Origin: an uncultured Opitutales bacterium
GTDB lineage: Bacteria > Verrucomicrobiota > Verrucomicrobiia > Opitutales > Seribacteraceae
Reading direction: 5' to 3'
Length of the DNA stretch: 64,000 nucleotides
NCBI GenBank assembly: GCA_905478775.1
Contig: CAJQKB010000034.1
Coordinates: forward strand, 20,314-84,313
The notes below the pieces were generated by a model. The model saw only the letters and a program-made list of their open reading frames with translations, did no database searches and was not told where the DNA came from. Positions 45,501 to 54,504 of this stretch are shown one piece after another (position 1 is the stretch's first letter; every line of letters begins with the position of its first letter). The position numbers and the translations under genes are program-made.

Positions 45501-47989
45501 ACTCCCTTCTTTAATGTTGTCATATATTTAACTAACTTTAAGCGCTGGGATTCTCCTCCTGAGAGGGTATTTAATGGTTGGCCCAGGGTTAAGTACCCTA
45601 GACCAACTTTTTTTAATGAACTTAATTTTCGTTTGGTTTTGGGAAAGTGTTCAAAGCGTAGAACTGCATCTTCTATTGTTAAATTTAATGTTTCCAAAAC
45701 ATTTAATCCATCTAATTGAATCGTTAGGATTTCCTCTTTAAACCGTTTGCCATGGCAATGACTGCATGGAATTTGAACATCTGATAGAAATTGCATTTCG
45801 ACTATTTCATATCCCAGTCCGGCACAAACTTCACATCTTCCATTACCGGCATTAAACGAGAAATCGCTTGCGGAGAAGCCAAGTCTTTTTGCAGATTCTG
45901 TTCTTCCAAAAGCTTCTTTGATCGGGCTCCAAGCGTCGGAATATAAAACTGGGTTTGATCTGGGTGATCGCACCACTGAACTTTGGTCAATTACAACAAC
46001 CTCATCAAATACTAGGTCGCTTTTTACATTTATGTCTTGGGTCGGATTTACCATCCCGGCATAAATAATATCGTGCAGGAGTGTGGATTTTCCTGAGCCT
46101 GAAACTCCGGCAATGCACACAAGTTTAGAAAGGGGTAATTGAGTGCTTAAATTTTGAATGTTATTAGACGATGCATTTTTAATATGCAAAAAAGGATCTT
46201 TCGCACGAACTTTCCTTTTAGCACTGCTTAAAAAGGCAGGGATGTAATCGTGATTAAGCCAATGCCCTGTGATGGAACTTTCGGATTGGTGGAGCTGTGC
46301 GACTGTTCCTTCAAAAGAAATTTCTCCACCTTTTGTTCCCGGAAGTGGTCCAATTTCAAAAACCTTGTCTGCTGCGTTAATTATTTGTTCATCATGTTCC
46401 ACCACACAAACGCAATTCCCTGCATCTGCTAGTGCCCTCAGTATTGAAATTAGTTTGTGGATATCTGTTCCGTGGAGCCCAATGGTCGGTTCGTCTAAGG
46501 CAAAAAGCGTATCTGTTAAAGAAGCTCCTAGGCAGGCAGTTAAATTAACCCGTTGAGTCTCTCCGCCACTTAAGCTTTTAGCGGTACGATCTAAGCTTAA
46601 ATAACCAAGTCCTACATCCTGAAGGTATGAGAGTCTTGCCTGGATACTTTCAATTGCGAGATCGGATTTTGGATCACCAGTCAGTTTGTAGGTTGAAATC
46701 TTTTTAAAAAGTTCATCAATGGGCATGCGATAGAGATCTGGTAATGAAAAGCTTTTCCATTTCCAATGGAGCGAATCTTCTTTGAGCCGATTTCCCTCAC
46801 AGCCTGGACAATTAAAATATCCTCTGTACTTTGAAAGAAAGACCCGAACATGCATTTTATAAGTTTTCTTTTCTATCCATTTAAAAAATGCATCAATTCC
46901 GTGCCACTTCTGGCTTCCTTCAGAATAGGTTGGATCGCCCTGCCAAATATAATTCTTTTGCTTTTTGGTAAGACTCTTCCATGCGGTATTTGTGGGAATC
47001 TTCTTATCTTTACAGGCTTGTATTAGTTCGTCCTGACAGTGACCATATACCTTTCCTGAAAAAGCTTTTACCGCTCCCTCAACAATTGATAATGTTTGGT
47101 CTGGAATAACAAGAGTGGGGTCAATTTCTATAATTCGGCCAAACCCTTTACATTTTGCACATGCTCCAACTGGTGAATTGAATGAAAAGGCGGAGGGATG
47201 TGCTGCCGGAAATTTTCGTCCACTTTCGGGAGATCGAAGTCCCTCGTAGATCAGGTTGAGCAAATTCCCCGAATGATCCCTTACTTGGCCCAAGCCATGA
47301 CCATGCTTGATCGAAAGTGAAATGGCCTCTATGAGCCTAGATTTATTGTCCTTTTGAGTATCAATACGATCCACGACCACAAAGATTTCATTTTTATTCC
47401 AATCGGAATTCATTATATCTTCTAAGTGTAGGAATTTATTTTCGTGCAAGCCACGAGCATGTCCCGCCTGTATCAAGAAAGTAAGGAAATCTTTCGAGGG
47501 AAGTTTTTCCGGTCTTACCGCAATAAAACCAACAATGAATTGGGAGTCTTTTTTCTTTGTTAGCTTAGCGGCTTGTGATTGAGAAGTTTCGTGCTGAAGG
47601 ACATTTCCAGAATCTGGATCAATAAAGCGGGCAACTTGAGAAAACCACACTTTGAAATAATCGCAAAGTTCTGTCATCGTACCAATCGTCGATCGTGAAT
47701 TCCTAATAGTATTTTTTTGCTCAACTGCAATAGACGGCCTGATATTTTTAATTGATTCTACTTCCGGCCTTTGCAGGGTTTCAAGGAATTGACGCACATA
47801 TGGGCTAAAGGTTTCTACATACTTTCGTTGCCCTTCCGCATGTAGAACATCAAATAAGAGTGTTGATTTCCCTGCACCACTTAAGCCAGTAAATACAATC
47901 AGTTGCCCTGGCAGTAATTCTAGATTAATCCCTTTAAGATTATTTTCCGTCGCACCAAGTACTTGAATTGGGGAATGTTGAGAAGCCAT
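42569..47989 (-). CDS. uvrA: Double-length UvrA (two fused UvrA units), excinuclease ABC subunit A
   Basis: An 1806-residue protein made of two complete UvrA copies (about 1-905 and 925-1806), twice the usual 940. Four ABC Walker A motifs are seen: GLSGAGKST (about residue 35), GVSGSGKST, GPSGSGKSS and GVSGSGKSS. Four signature/Walker B sets carry LSGGE and DEPT, DEPS or EEPT. Each unit keeps zinc-finger Cys clusters (CAKCKGFGR, CEVCAGLG with CSHCHGKRF, CPFCKGYGK with CKDCKGER, CEVCKGAG with CSECNGKRY). UvrA is the damage sensor in nucleotide excision repair. Fused tandem UvrA is known from chlamydiae, so it supports a PVC affiliation. It would act as an intramolecular dimer, by inference. 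Confidence 0.96.
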   Translation of the reverse strand: MASQHSPIQVLGATENNLKGINLELLPGQLIVFTGLSGAGKSTLLFDVLHAEGQRKYVETFSPYVRQFLETLQRPEVESIKNIRPSIAVEQKNTIRNSRSTIGTMTELCDYFKVWFSQVARFIDPDSGNVLQHETSQSQAAKLTKKKDSQFIVGFIAVRPEKLPSKDFLTFLIQAGHARGLHENKFLHLEDIMNSDWNKNEIFVVVDRIDTQKDNKSRLIEAISLSIKHGHGLGQVRDHSGNLLNLIYEGLRSPESGRKFPAAHPSAFSFNSPVGACAKCKGFGRIIEIDPTLVIPDQTLSIVEGAVKAFSGKVYGHCQDELIQACKDKKIPTNTAWKSLTKKQKNYIWQGDPTYSEGSQKWHGIDAFFKWIEKKTYKMHVRVFLSKYRGYFNCPGCEGNRLKEDSLHWKWKSFSLPDLYRMPIDELFKKISTYKLTGDPKSDLAIESIQARLSYLQDVGLGYLSLDRTAKSLSGGETQRVNLTACLGASLTDTLFALDEPTIGLHGTDIHKLISILRALADAGNCVCVVEHDEQIINAADKVFEIGPLPGTKGGEISFEGTVAQLHQSESSITGHWLNHDYIPAFLSSAKRKVRAKDPFLHIKNASSNNIQNLSTQLPLSKLVCIAGVSGSGKSTLLHDIIYAGMVNPTQDINVKSDLVFDEVVVIDQSSVVRSPRSNPVLYSDAWSPIKEAFGRTESAKRLGFSASDFSFNAGNGRCEVCAGLGYEIVEMQFLSDVQIPCSHCHGKRFKEEILTIQLDGLNVLETLNLTIEDAVLRFEHFPKTKRKLSSLKKVGLGYLTLGQPLNTLSGGESQRLKLVKYMTTLKKGVLPSLLIIDEPTTGLHLEDVKQLMKSLQEIVESGHSLLIVEHHTHVLAQADWILEMGPGSGKQGGQMIASSTPAKLSKLSTPTGSLLKKKTKVKLRSIQEKGNKARKSCNFLEIEGARENNLQNISLQIPTNQFVVITGPSGSGKSSLAFDVIFAEGQRRFMESMSSYARQFVEQLGKPAVDRISGISPTVAIEQRVTRGTKKSTVGSITEVAQFLRLLYARVGTQLSVQDGNPLSIASETEIADQIEKIIRLKKPTKKAPLFLLAPLITSRKGHHKPIVNWAREKGYDFVRCDGQFLHTNGFEGLDRYRLHNVEVLLEEWNSIPDRNTIRQSVHQSLQMGNGRSLVASLNDETSIWYSTSRVDSSNGESYPELEPSLLSWNSARGWCPFCKGYGKIFQWMKDDLPATGNWWKMEDGEKCKDCKGERLNVISRNVVLYGAEKKKISFPHLLELTPDEIIVFLNNIQLPQRLQSVANAIIPEIIERLKFMTRVGLDYLSLNRETASLSGGEAQRIRLAAQLGSNLSGVLYVLDEPSIGLHPKDNQKLLHSLRDLQSRGNSLLVVEHDPETIQQADYLIDIGPEAGREGGKIVGEGKPAEVSKIEGSSTAQYMREGIVHPMLGKWRKLRSKVNYLKNKNWIKVEKVNFRNLTNFSIEIPTERLSVCCGVSGSGKSSFVRGFLFQAIKQAVLENSKDLILGNGRIKNGNIFNKAIEVTQSPIGKTTRSTPATYLGVWDKIRTMISLLPEAKARGYPPGHFSFNVKGGRCEVCKGAGRIKVEMSFLPNSFVKCSECNGKRYKEEILGLFWKGKNISDILDFTFEEAADFFKFDNYLHQTFSLMIETGLGYIKLGQISPTLSGGEAQRLKLAAELAHGIDKQKHKNLRRSKPTLYILEEPTIGLHTLDCKKLILLLHRLVDEGNTVIVIEHDTDIVAEADFLFELGPTGGQNGGELLYKGNTSGILNCDASMTAPFLRKILD

Positions 47990-48038
47990 TTTTAATATTT
48001 AGGTGTAGTTTCAGAACAGTCAAGCTACACAAGTTAAA

Positions 48039-48115
<77 letters not shown>

Positions 48116-48125
48116 AACGCTATTC

Positions 48126-48153
48126 ACAATACTTGAAAAATGATTTTCGGCAA
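48126..48153 (-). promoter_or_regulatory. Possible promoter of tRNA-Glu
   Basis: On the minus strand TTGCCG (48148-48153) and TATTGT (48126-48131) are 16 bases apart and lie 10 bases before the tRNA 5' end. Both are partial matches to the sigma-70 consensus. Confidence 0.35.
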
Positions 48154-48230
48154 GATCAAATGATTTATAAGTTATAATTGTGAAGGTTTGACTTTAGACC
48201 TCATTACTCTATTCTAGGGGTTTTTTTCTA

Positions 48231-48386
48231 ATGAAACCTACCTACAATCCATCCAAGCTGCGTCGAGCACGTAAATTTGGCTTTCGTAAACGCAACCAAA
48301 CTAGTGCCGGTCGTAAAGTTTTGAGAAACAGGCGCCGTAAGGGAAGAGCCAGCCTAACTGCTTCCGTACCTCGCCGATTTCGCTAA
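48231..48386 (+). CDS. rpmH: 50S ribosomal protein L34
   Basis: A 51-residue ribosomal protein, easy to miss because it is so short. The start [20 protein letters not shown] and later [14 protein letters not shown] are diagnostic, and a quarter or more of the residues are Arg or Lys. It is followed by rnpA, as in almost all bacteria. A TATAAT hexamer at 48173-48178 could be its -10 element, but no good -35 is visible. The purine-poor leader before the ATG has no Shine-Dalgarno. Confidence 0.97.
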   Translation: MKPTYNPSKLRRARKFGFRKRNQTSAGRKVLRNRRRKGRASLTASVPRRFR

Positions 48387-48440
48387 CTCAAATTCTCTTT
48401 AGTTTCTTTGAATTTAAAGGAACAATGCTATTCGCAATCA

Positions 48441-48764
48441 ATGCGCTTGCGGAAATCTTGGCAGTTTCAATTTGTGAAAAAGAACGGAAAGAGATACCGA
48501 GATCAAGCTTTTTGGTTTCAACTAGCAAGCAATTCGGCATCCAACGAATTGCCTAAGCTAGGAATTATTGCTTCCCGCCGTTATGGTGGAGCAATTATGA
48601 GAAATCAAGCAAAGAGGAGGTTTCGGGAGATTTTTCGAAAAAACATCCATTTTTTTCCCAAAGGTTCACAGGTTGTAGTTCTGCCCAGACCTGCTTTATT
48701 TTCTTTCTCTTTTGAGGAAACCGAAAAACGAATTTTAAAAGCGATACAAAAAACAATTTTTTAA
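48441..48764 (+). CDS. rnpA: Ribonuclease P protein component
   Basis: A 107-residue basic protein that helps the RNase P RNA trim tRNA 5' ends. The family order is RLRKSWQFQFVKKNGKRYR, then LGIIASRRYGGAIMRNQAKR (the RNR-type RNA-binding helix) and RFREIFRKN. The ATG at 48441 gives the standard start; an upstream TTG at 48408 is possible. It sits between rpmH and yidC (3 bases before yidC), the classic arrangement. Confidence 0.95.
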   Translation: MRLRKSWQFQFVKKNGKRYRDQAFWFQLASNSASNELPKLGIIASRRYGGAIMRNQAKRRFREIFRKNIHFFPKGSQVVVLPRPALFSFSFEETEKRILKAIQKTIF

Positions 48765-48767
48765 GTA

Positions 48768-50828
48768 ATGAAAAATATTCTAATTGGTATAAGCATGCTT
48801 GTTCTCGCTTTCTACTTGTTATGGGAACAAGGAATGCAGCAGCAGGATCTCATCGATAACAGTATCGTCGCAGACGAAAATGCAAGCAGTAGAAATCAAG
48901 GTGAAACGCGAATATCCGCTCAGTTTGATCCCTCTTCTTTTTCCGAACCAGTGGCAGATCAAAATAGAAGTCTATCTGACATACCCTCATCCCCCACCCT
49001 GGTCGAGAGAGAGGAAGAATTATTTGAAGGACTTGCCAACGAATTTTCTACTCTTGTATTCACGGATCATTCAGGCGGAGTTCGAGAAGTTAAACTCAAA
49101 GAGTTTTCAAGATTAAGTCGTGACTATAACATGACGCATGTTGGAGACTCAATGCTATCGCTTTCATTTGAAGATGAGGAAGGAAGGAAGTTGCCTGGAG
49201 TACTTTCTTCTCCCCGTAAGTATGAAAAAGTGAGAAGCGACCGATCGAGCGTTGTTTACGAATGGAAATTGGCTAATTTTTTAAAAATTGAACGGATATA
49301 TACCAGGGAAGATAATAGCACCTATTTATTTGATCATAAAACAATTCTCACAAATCTGAGTACCAATCCACTTGCCTTGGATCGGGTGAAAATTAATTTG
49401 GGAACGGCATTTCGAATGCCTCGCTTGTACAATCCATTTGATAATGCAGCGACTTACTTAAATGTAGGTTATTATAATGCTGGTTTAGCTCTGGCGGAGG
49501 GTTGTTCTTGTGCAGAATGTAGCGGGCGAATCGATGGAGAAAAAGAGGAATTTTTTCAGCTAAATGAAATGGGAGTAACTGGCGAGCTAGACAAACGAAA
49601 GCTATCAAAAGCTAAATGGGCATGTGTGAACAATCAGTTTTTTGTGAATATTATTCGGCCCACAAGTGATATTTCAAACGCATGGATTGGCGGTAAATCA
49701 ATTCAGATTCAGGGAAATGAAGGGGAAGAAATCGAAGGCGTCAGTGGTACGATGTCATTTCCTGTTGGAATTTTAAGATCTCAAGAATCCAAGGAATTTG
49801 CACTTCATGTATATGCTGGACCCAAAGATTATGCGGGTCTTGCATCCTTAGGTCATGAACAAAAGAAAGTGATGCAGTTTGGAGTGTTTTGGTGGATATC
49901 GGAACCATTTAGTTGGGTCTTAAACAAATTGCATGGAGTTTTTGGTAGTTATGGACTGGCTATAATAGTTCTTACTATTTTAGTTAAATTAATACTTTGG
50001 CCTCTTACAGCACAAGCCACGAGATCCCAGAAAAAAATGCAGTCCTTGCAGGGGCCAATGTCAAAATTAAGGGAGAAACATAAAGGAAATTCGCAAAAGC
50101 TTAATCAAGAAATGATGAAGTTTTATAAAGAACATAAGGTGAACCCTTTTGCAGGTTGCTGGCCTATCCTTATCCAAATCCCAATTTTCCTCGGTATGTT
50201 CTGGATGCTACGATCAGCGGCAGAGCTATACGGGCAGAGCTTTCTGTGGGCTAATGATTTATCCGAACAGGATCATGTCGCTCAAGTGCAAGGATTTTCA
50301 TTAAATGTATTGCCCATTTTAATGGTGATTACTCAGTGGTTTCAAATGAAATTAAATCCTATGCAAATGGGACCTGAATTAAGTGATGCCCAACGAATAA
50401 ATGCAAAAATGATGAGGTTCATGCCTTTCATGTTTCTAATATTTCTCTACTTCTTCTCCTCTGCATTGGTTCTTTATTGGACTATTCAAAATTTGATGAC
50501 CATTCTTCAAACCTTGATTACTAAGAAGGTACCTGAACCAATCGCTGTAGTTGAGAGTTCGGATGACAATACTAAGGAAATTGCAGAAAATTCTCGTACC
50601 AGAGACGAGGTAACAGATAAAGAGAAGAGTTACCGAAATTTACTTGGATTAAAAAGCAGAGGTTCGATCGATCCCAAGATTTTGGAAAGAAATTACAAGC
50701 AAAGAGCAGATAATTATAGCGAATCTAGATTGGAAGAAATGAGTGCAAGTAAAAGAAGAATTGCTTTGGATAAAAAACAAAGATTAGAACAAGCCCACCA
50801 ATTTCTATCTGATCTTGTAAATAAGTGA
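48768..50828 (+). CDS. yidC: Membrane protein insertase YidC with an unusual C-terminal tail
   Basis: A 686-residue insertase. The first helix (about 3-20) and a large periplasmic domain (about 85-360) precede the insertase core (about 370-590), with WPLTAQATRSQKKMQSLQGP, KVNPFAGCWPILIQIPIFLG and the last helices ending in LYWTIQNLMTILQ. The periplasmic domain has an odd cluster GCSCAECSGRI. The last 68 residues (from 619) resemble a J-domain: SYRNLLGL, a basic helix with RNYKQRADNY, then QRLEQAHQFLSDL. The HPD motif is replaced by Ser-Glu-Ser (651-653). YidC itself is certain; the J-like reading is inference. Confidence 0.95.
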   Translation: MKNILIGISMLVLAFYLLWEQGMQQQDLIDNSIVADENASSRNQGETRISAQFDPSSFSEPVADQNRSLSDIPSSPTLVEREEELFEGLANEFSTLVFTDHSGGVREVKLKEFSRLSRDYNMTHVGDSMLSLSFEDEEGRKLPGVLSSPRKYEKVRSDRSSVVYEWKLANFLKIERIYTREDNSTYLFDHKTILTNLSTNPLALDRVKINLGTAFRMPRLYNPFDNAATYLNVGYYNAGLALAEGCSCAECSGRIDGEKEEFFQLNEMGVTGELDKRKLSKAKWACVNNQFFVNIIRPTSDISNAWIGGKSIQIQGNEGEEIEGVSGTMSFPVGILRSQESKEFALHVYAGPKDYAGLASLGHEQKKVMQFGVFWWISEPFSWVLNKLHGVFGSYGLAIIVLTILVKLILWPLTAQATRSQKKMQSLQGPMSKLREKHKGNSQKLNQEMMKFYKEHKVNPFAGCWPILIQIPIFLGMFWMLRSAAELYGQSFLWANDLSEQDHVAQVQGFSLNVLPILMVITQWFQMKLNPMQMGPELSDAQRINAKMMRFMPFMFLIFLYFFSSALVLYWTIQNLMTILQTLITKKVPEPIAVVESSDDNTKEIAENSRTRDEVTDKEKSYRNLLGLKSRGSIDPKILERNYKQRADNYSESRLEEMSASKRRIALDKKQRLEQAHQFLSDLVNK

Positions 50829-50868
50829 ACTTGACAAATACTTGATTCCTTCTTTTCCCTCTTAGTAT

Positions 50869-51621
50869 ATGTCAGGACACAGTAAATGGGCGACCACTAA
50901 GCGACACAAAGCCTCGGTCGATGCGAAACGAGGTAAAATCTTTAGTGTTGTTAGTAAGGAAATTACTTTAGCGGCAAGAGATGGTGGAAAAGATCCGGAG
51001 TTTAACCCACGCTTGCGGACTTTGATTACTAAAGCAAAGCAGTCCAATATGCCTGCCGATAACATCGACCGTGCAATTAAAAAAGGAACTGGTGAATTGG
51101 GGGGAATCATTATCGAAGAACTCCTTTATGAAGGATATGCACCAGGTGGTGTAGGATTAATAGTTGAAGTTACGACCGATAATAAAAATCGATCTGCATC
51201 GGAAGTGCGTAGTACTTTTTCAAAAGCGGGAGGAAATTTAGCAGGTGCAGGTGCTCTTGCGTTCAATTTTAAAAGAAAAGGCCAGTTTCTTTTAGCGAAA
51301 GAAAAGATCGGAGAAGATGACCTTACAGAATTAGCATTAGAAAACGATGCCGAAGATGTAATTGTGGAGGAAGAACATTACGAAGTGATTTGTGAAACTG
51401 CCCTGTATGATCAAATCGCAGAGGCGTTATCAAATGCGGAAATTTCTCCCGATTCTTCCGAGCTCGCCTACCTGCCCAATAATTTAGTTCAGGTAACAGA
51501 TGAAGATGTGGCCCGAAAAATATTGAAGTTAGTGGATAATTTGGAAGAACTAGAAGATGTGAAAGCAGTGCACGGTAATTATGACATAGATGGTGCTTTG
51601 CTTGAATCCTTGACCACTTAG
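50869..51621 (+). CDS. YebC/PmpR-family protein
   Basis: A 250-residue cytosolic protein. The family start SGHSKWATTKRHKASVDAKR is unmistakable, followed by TLITKAKQSNMPADNIDRAI, EGYAPGGVGLIVEVTTDNKN and FSKAGGNLAGAGALAFNF. YebC-family proteins bind DNA as regulators and have also been linked to translation through difficult (proline-rich) stretches. It follows yidC by 40 bases and may share its transcript. Confidence 0.96.
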   Translation: MSGHSKWATTKRHKASVDAKRGKIFSVVSKEITLAARDGGKDPEFNPRLRTLITKAKQSNMPADNIDRAIKKGTGELGGIIIEELLYEGYAPGGVGLIVEVTTDNKNRSASEVRSTFSKAGGNLAGAGALAFNFKRKGQFLLAKEKIGEDDLTELALENDAEDVIVEEEHYEVICETALYDQIAEALSNAEISPDSSELAYLPNNLVQVTDEDVARKILKLVDNLEELEDVKAVHGNYDIDGALLESLTT

Positions 51622-51662
51622 TATCTTACTTGCGGACGGCGAAAGACTTGCCCTCCTTATAG

Positions 51663-53462
51663 ATGAAGAAAACAGAAGATAAAATGAACACAGATGATGC
51701 GGGCGAGGTCGGTATAGTCTATCCGCAAGTATTTAAGTATAAAAATGAATTTCGTATGACTCATGGAGTCCTTGATAATTTTCAATTATATTATGAAACT
51801 TATGGGACTTTAAATGAAAGTAGAACCAATGCTATTTTAATTTGTCATGCACTTACTGGTGACCATCATGTAGCAGGAATTCACGAAGGAGCTGTGAGGA
51901 AAGGTTGGTGGAACCATGCGATAGGACCAGGCAAGGCGATTAATACAGATGAATTTTTCGTAATCTGTTCCAATTGTCTCGGTGCATGTCAAGGTTCTAC
52001 CGGGCCCACTTCAATTAATCCAAAAACTCAAGAACCCTATGGAATGTCATTTCCAGATCTTACCATTAAGGACATGGTGGTCGCTCAAAGACTATTATTG
52101 GATCACTTAGAGGTTCTCTCCTTATATTCAGTGATTGGGGGCAGTATGGGCGGGATGCAAGCCTTGCAATGGATCATTGAATTCCCTGAATTCGTGGAGA
52201 AAGCAATGATTATTGCAGCAACACCCCAACACAGTGCTCAAACAATTGCATTTAATGAGGTAGGAAGAACATCCATTAAAGGAGACCCTCGATGGAACAA
52301 TGGAAATTACTCTCAAGATGCCAGACCAGAGATGGGTTTGGCAGTTGCCAGAATGATGGCCCATATTACTTATCTTTCAGACGAAGGAATGGAAGAAAAG
52401 TTCGGTCGTAATAAGATGAATCTAAGTGCGGAGGAAGCGGAAAAGCAATTTGCAGTCGAAAGTTACCTTCACCACCAAGGTTTACGGTTTGTAGACCGTT
52501 TTGATGCAAACACTTACCTAAAGCTTACAAAAGCATTAGACCATTTTGATTTGGTAGGAGAAGACGGACTTGAAAAATCTTTAGAGAACGTGCAGGCAAA
52601 GGTAATGGTAGTGGGGTTTACCACCGATTGGCTTTATACGCCTGCCCAGAATAAGTTAATATCCGAATCTTTGCAGAAGTTAAATAAACATGCGTCATAC
52701 TTGGAGATCGATCACCCCCATGGACATGATTCCTTTCTCATTAACTCGGAAAATTTTCTTCGCCTAATCAGGTTGTTTTTGCAGGGTGCGGATGAAGACG
52801 AAATTGCTCGTCAAGAAATTAATAAATCCCGACATGCGATTACTCGAGCAGATGTAAAAAAAGAAGCAGACTTGAAAATAATAGGTGACTGGGTAAAAAA
52901 AGACGAAAAAGTTTTAGACTTAGGTTGTGGCCGAGGAATTCTGCTCGAAAATTTGCGCGAGACAAAGAATGTGAATGGTCTTGGCGTCGATTTTGACTGT
53001 GATAAAGCGAGTGCATGTATTTCTCGAGGTGTTGCAGTTTACCAAGGCGATATACGAAAAGCATTATCTATGCTTCCGGATAATTCTTTTGATTGGGTCG
53101 TTTTTTCCAGAATGGTTGAAGAACTGCCTGAACCTGGGCAGGTGATTTTAAATGCGCTCCGAGTTGGCAAGCGAGTTGCCGTAAGCTTTGTCAATCATGG
53201 CTATTGGAAAAATCGCCTCCATTTTTCACAATATGGCTCGAAGATAAACAATGATGTATACCGTGATAACTGGCAGAAAAGTGAGCCTAGAAATCATTTT
53301 TCAATAAGGGAGTTTGAACAATTTTGCTCAGCTCCCGAAAGTCAAAAGATCCCCTTTAAAATTGGAAGAAAAGTATTTCATCGTGGAAACTGGAAAACTA
53401 CATGTAAATTACTTCCCAATCTTCGGGCTGGATTGGCTATTTACGAACTTGTCCGACTTTAA
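51663..53462 (+). CDS. metX: Homoserine O-acetyltransferase fused to MetW (MetX-MetW)
   Basis: A 599-residue fusion. Residues about 15-375 are MetX, an alpha/beta hydrolase that acetylates homoserine for methionine synthesis. They include LICHALTGDHHVAG, NCLGACQGSTGPTS, the nucleophile Ser161 in VIGGSMGGMQALQW, and DHPHGHDSFL with the catalytic His. Residues about 400-595 are MetW, a SAM-methyltransferase-like protein (KVLDLGCGRGILLENL, VYQGDIRKAL, FDWVVFSRMVEEL, PRNHFSIREFEQFC). The two are adjacent separate genes in proteobacteria, and MetW supports MetX activity there. No stop or frameshift lies between the halves. The start could also be the ATG at codon 8. Confidence 0.95.
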   Translation: MKKTEDKMNTDDAGEVGIVYPQVFKYKNEFRMTHGVLDNFQLYYETYGTLNESRTNAILICHALTGDHHVAGIHEGAVRKGWWNHAIGPGKAINTDEFFVICSNCLGACQGSTGPTSINPKTQEPYGMSFPDLTIKDMVVAQRLLLDHLEVLSLYSVIGGSMGGMQALQWIIEFPEFVEKAMIIAATPQHSAQTIAFNEVGRTSIKGDPRWNNGNYSQDARPEMGLAVARMMAHITYLSDEGMEEKFGRNKMNLSAEEAEKQFAVESYLHHQGLRFVDRFDANTYLKLTKALDHFDLVGEDGLEKSLENVQAKVMVVGFTTDWLYTPAQNKLISESLQKLNKHASYLEIDHPHGHDSFLINSENFLRLIRLFLQGADEDEIARQEINKSRHAITRADVKKEADLKIIGDWVKKDEKVLDLGCGRGILLENLRETKNVNGLGVDFDCDKASACISRGVAVYQGDIRKALSMLPDNSFDWVVFSRMVEELPEPGQVILNALRVGKRVAVSFVNHGYWKNRLHFSQYGSKINNDVYRDNWQKSEPRNHFSIREFEQFCSAPESQKIPFKIGRKVFHRGNWKTTCKLLPNLRAGLAIYELVRL

Positions 53463-53491
53463 CTTTATTTGCCCGAATGTTACTACTACTT

Positions 53492-54373
53492 TTAACTACG
53501 ATTCCATCGGATCGCAGAGATATAACCCCAAGCGGAGCCAGTCAGTAATCCTCCGGCATGGGCCCAATTAGCAATCCCAAAGTTCGGTACCACGAAACAT
53601 AGACAGAACCAGCCTAACATTATGAGTGCGGTTGTTTGATGGATAAATAAACCATCTCCCGGGTCAAATCTGCCTTTGATCCAAACATAGCCAAAAAGTG
53701 CATAGACGACTCCGGACATTCCTCCAAATGCGGGCCCTGCAAATTGAAATTGGGCAAAATTGGAAACGATGGCGGTGATTAATACAAATAGTGTTATGAA
53801 CCGTGAACCTTTTCGCTTTTCAATTTGGCTTCCAAGGTCGTGCAGCCAAAACATGTTAAATAAAATGTGAAAAATTCCAAAATGTAAAAATATCGGTGTC
53901 ACAACACGCCAGACTTGTCCTTCTAGTACTTCACTTAATGTTCCGTCTATTTTTTCAGAAATTAGAAATTTACTAACAATATCCTGATTTTTACCCATCC
54001 CGGACAGTAAAAATACTGCAACCGAGATTATGATAATTGAAAGAGAAACCATACCCGGCGCACGGTCTTGTTTGGCCCATTTTTCTCTTAAGTTGTAAGT
54101 TTTAAACCGTGATTTTAAATCCTGATTGATAACTGATTTGTGATTCGATTTTGGTTCTACTTTTTTCGAGCTATTAAATTTCGGGTCTTCAGGATTTAAT
54201 TTAAATTTTTCGCTGAATTGAATGGCTGCAGGAATTTTTTCTTCATCAATTACCCAAATCGCCCATGCGTCGTTACCGTCCTCTTCTAAAGTCGACTCAA
54301 TTTCCTCCCCCTGCAGATAATTCCAAAAACGGAGTGCAAGTTTTTCTTCCTTAAATGTAGCAATACTTCGCAT
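53492..54373 (-). CDS. Rhomboid intramembrane serine protease, GlpG-like
   Basis: A 293-residue membrane protease. The first 70 residues form a small cytoplasmic domain (LRFWNYLQGEEIESTLEEDG, AIWVIDEEKI) like the NRho domain of GlpG. A charged linker leads to the rhomboid core with HFGIFHILFNMFWLHDLG (HxxxN motif), the catalytic Ser220 in GGMSGVVYALFGY and His272 in NWAHAGG. The Ser-His spacing of 52 matches GlpG. It cuts membrane proteins within the bilayer; substrates are unknown. It is convergent with metX-metW. Confidence 0.94.
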   Translation of the reverse strand: MRSIATFKEEKLALRFWNYLQGEEIESTLEEDGNDAWAIWVIDEEKIPAAIQFSEKFKLNPEDPKFNSSKKVEPKSNHKSVINQDLKSRFKTYNLREKWAKQDRAPGMVSLSIIIISVAVFLLSGMGKNQDIVSKFLISEKIDGTLSEVLEGQVWRVVTPIFLHFGIFHILFNMFWLHDLGSQIEKRKGSRFITLFVLITAIVSNFAQFQFAGPAFGGMSGVVYALFGYVWIKGRFDPGDGLFIHQTTALIMLGWFCLCFVVPNFGIANWAHAGGLLTGSAWGYISAIRWNRS

Positions 54374-54504
54374 GTTGAATTACTAAATAATTATTTAATA
54401 ATTTGCGAGAAAATGCCGAAAAAAACCGAGTATAGTAAAACAGTACCCGCTCAAATCCATTTGTTGAATGTTTGTTTTAGAGTATTGGGCTCTTCCTAAA
54501 AGCA

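Noticed and set aside
50830..50835. TTGACA before yebC as a promoter
   Set aside because: No acceptable -10 hexamer lies at 16-18 bases; the next candidate is far too distant.
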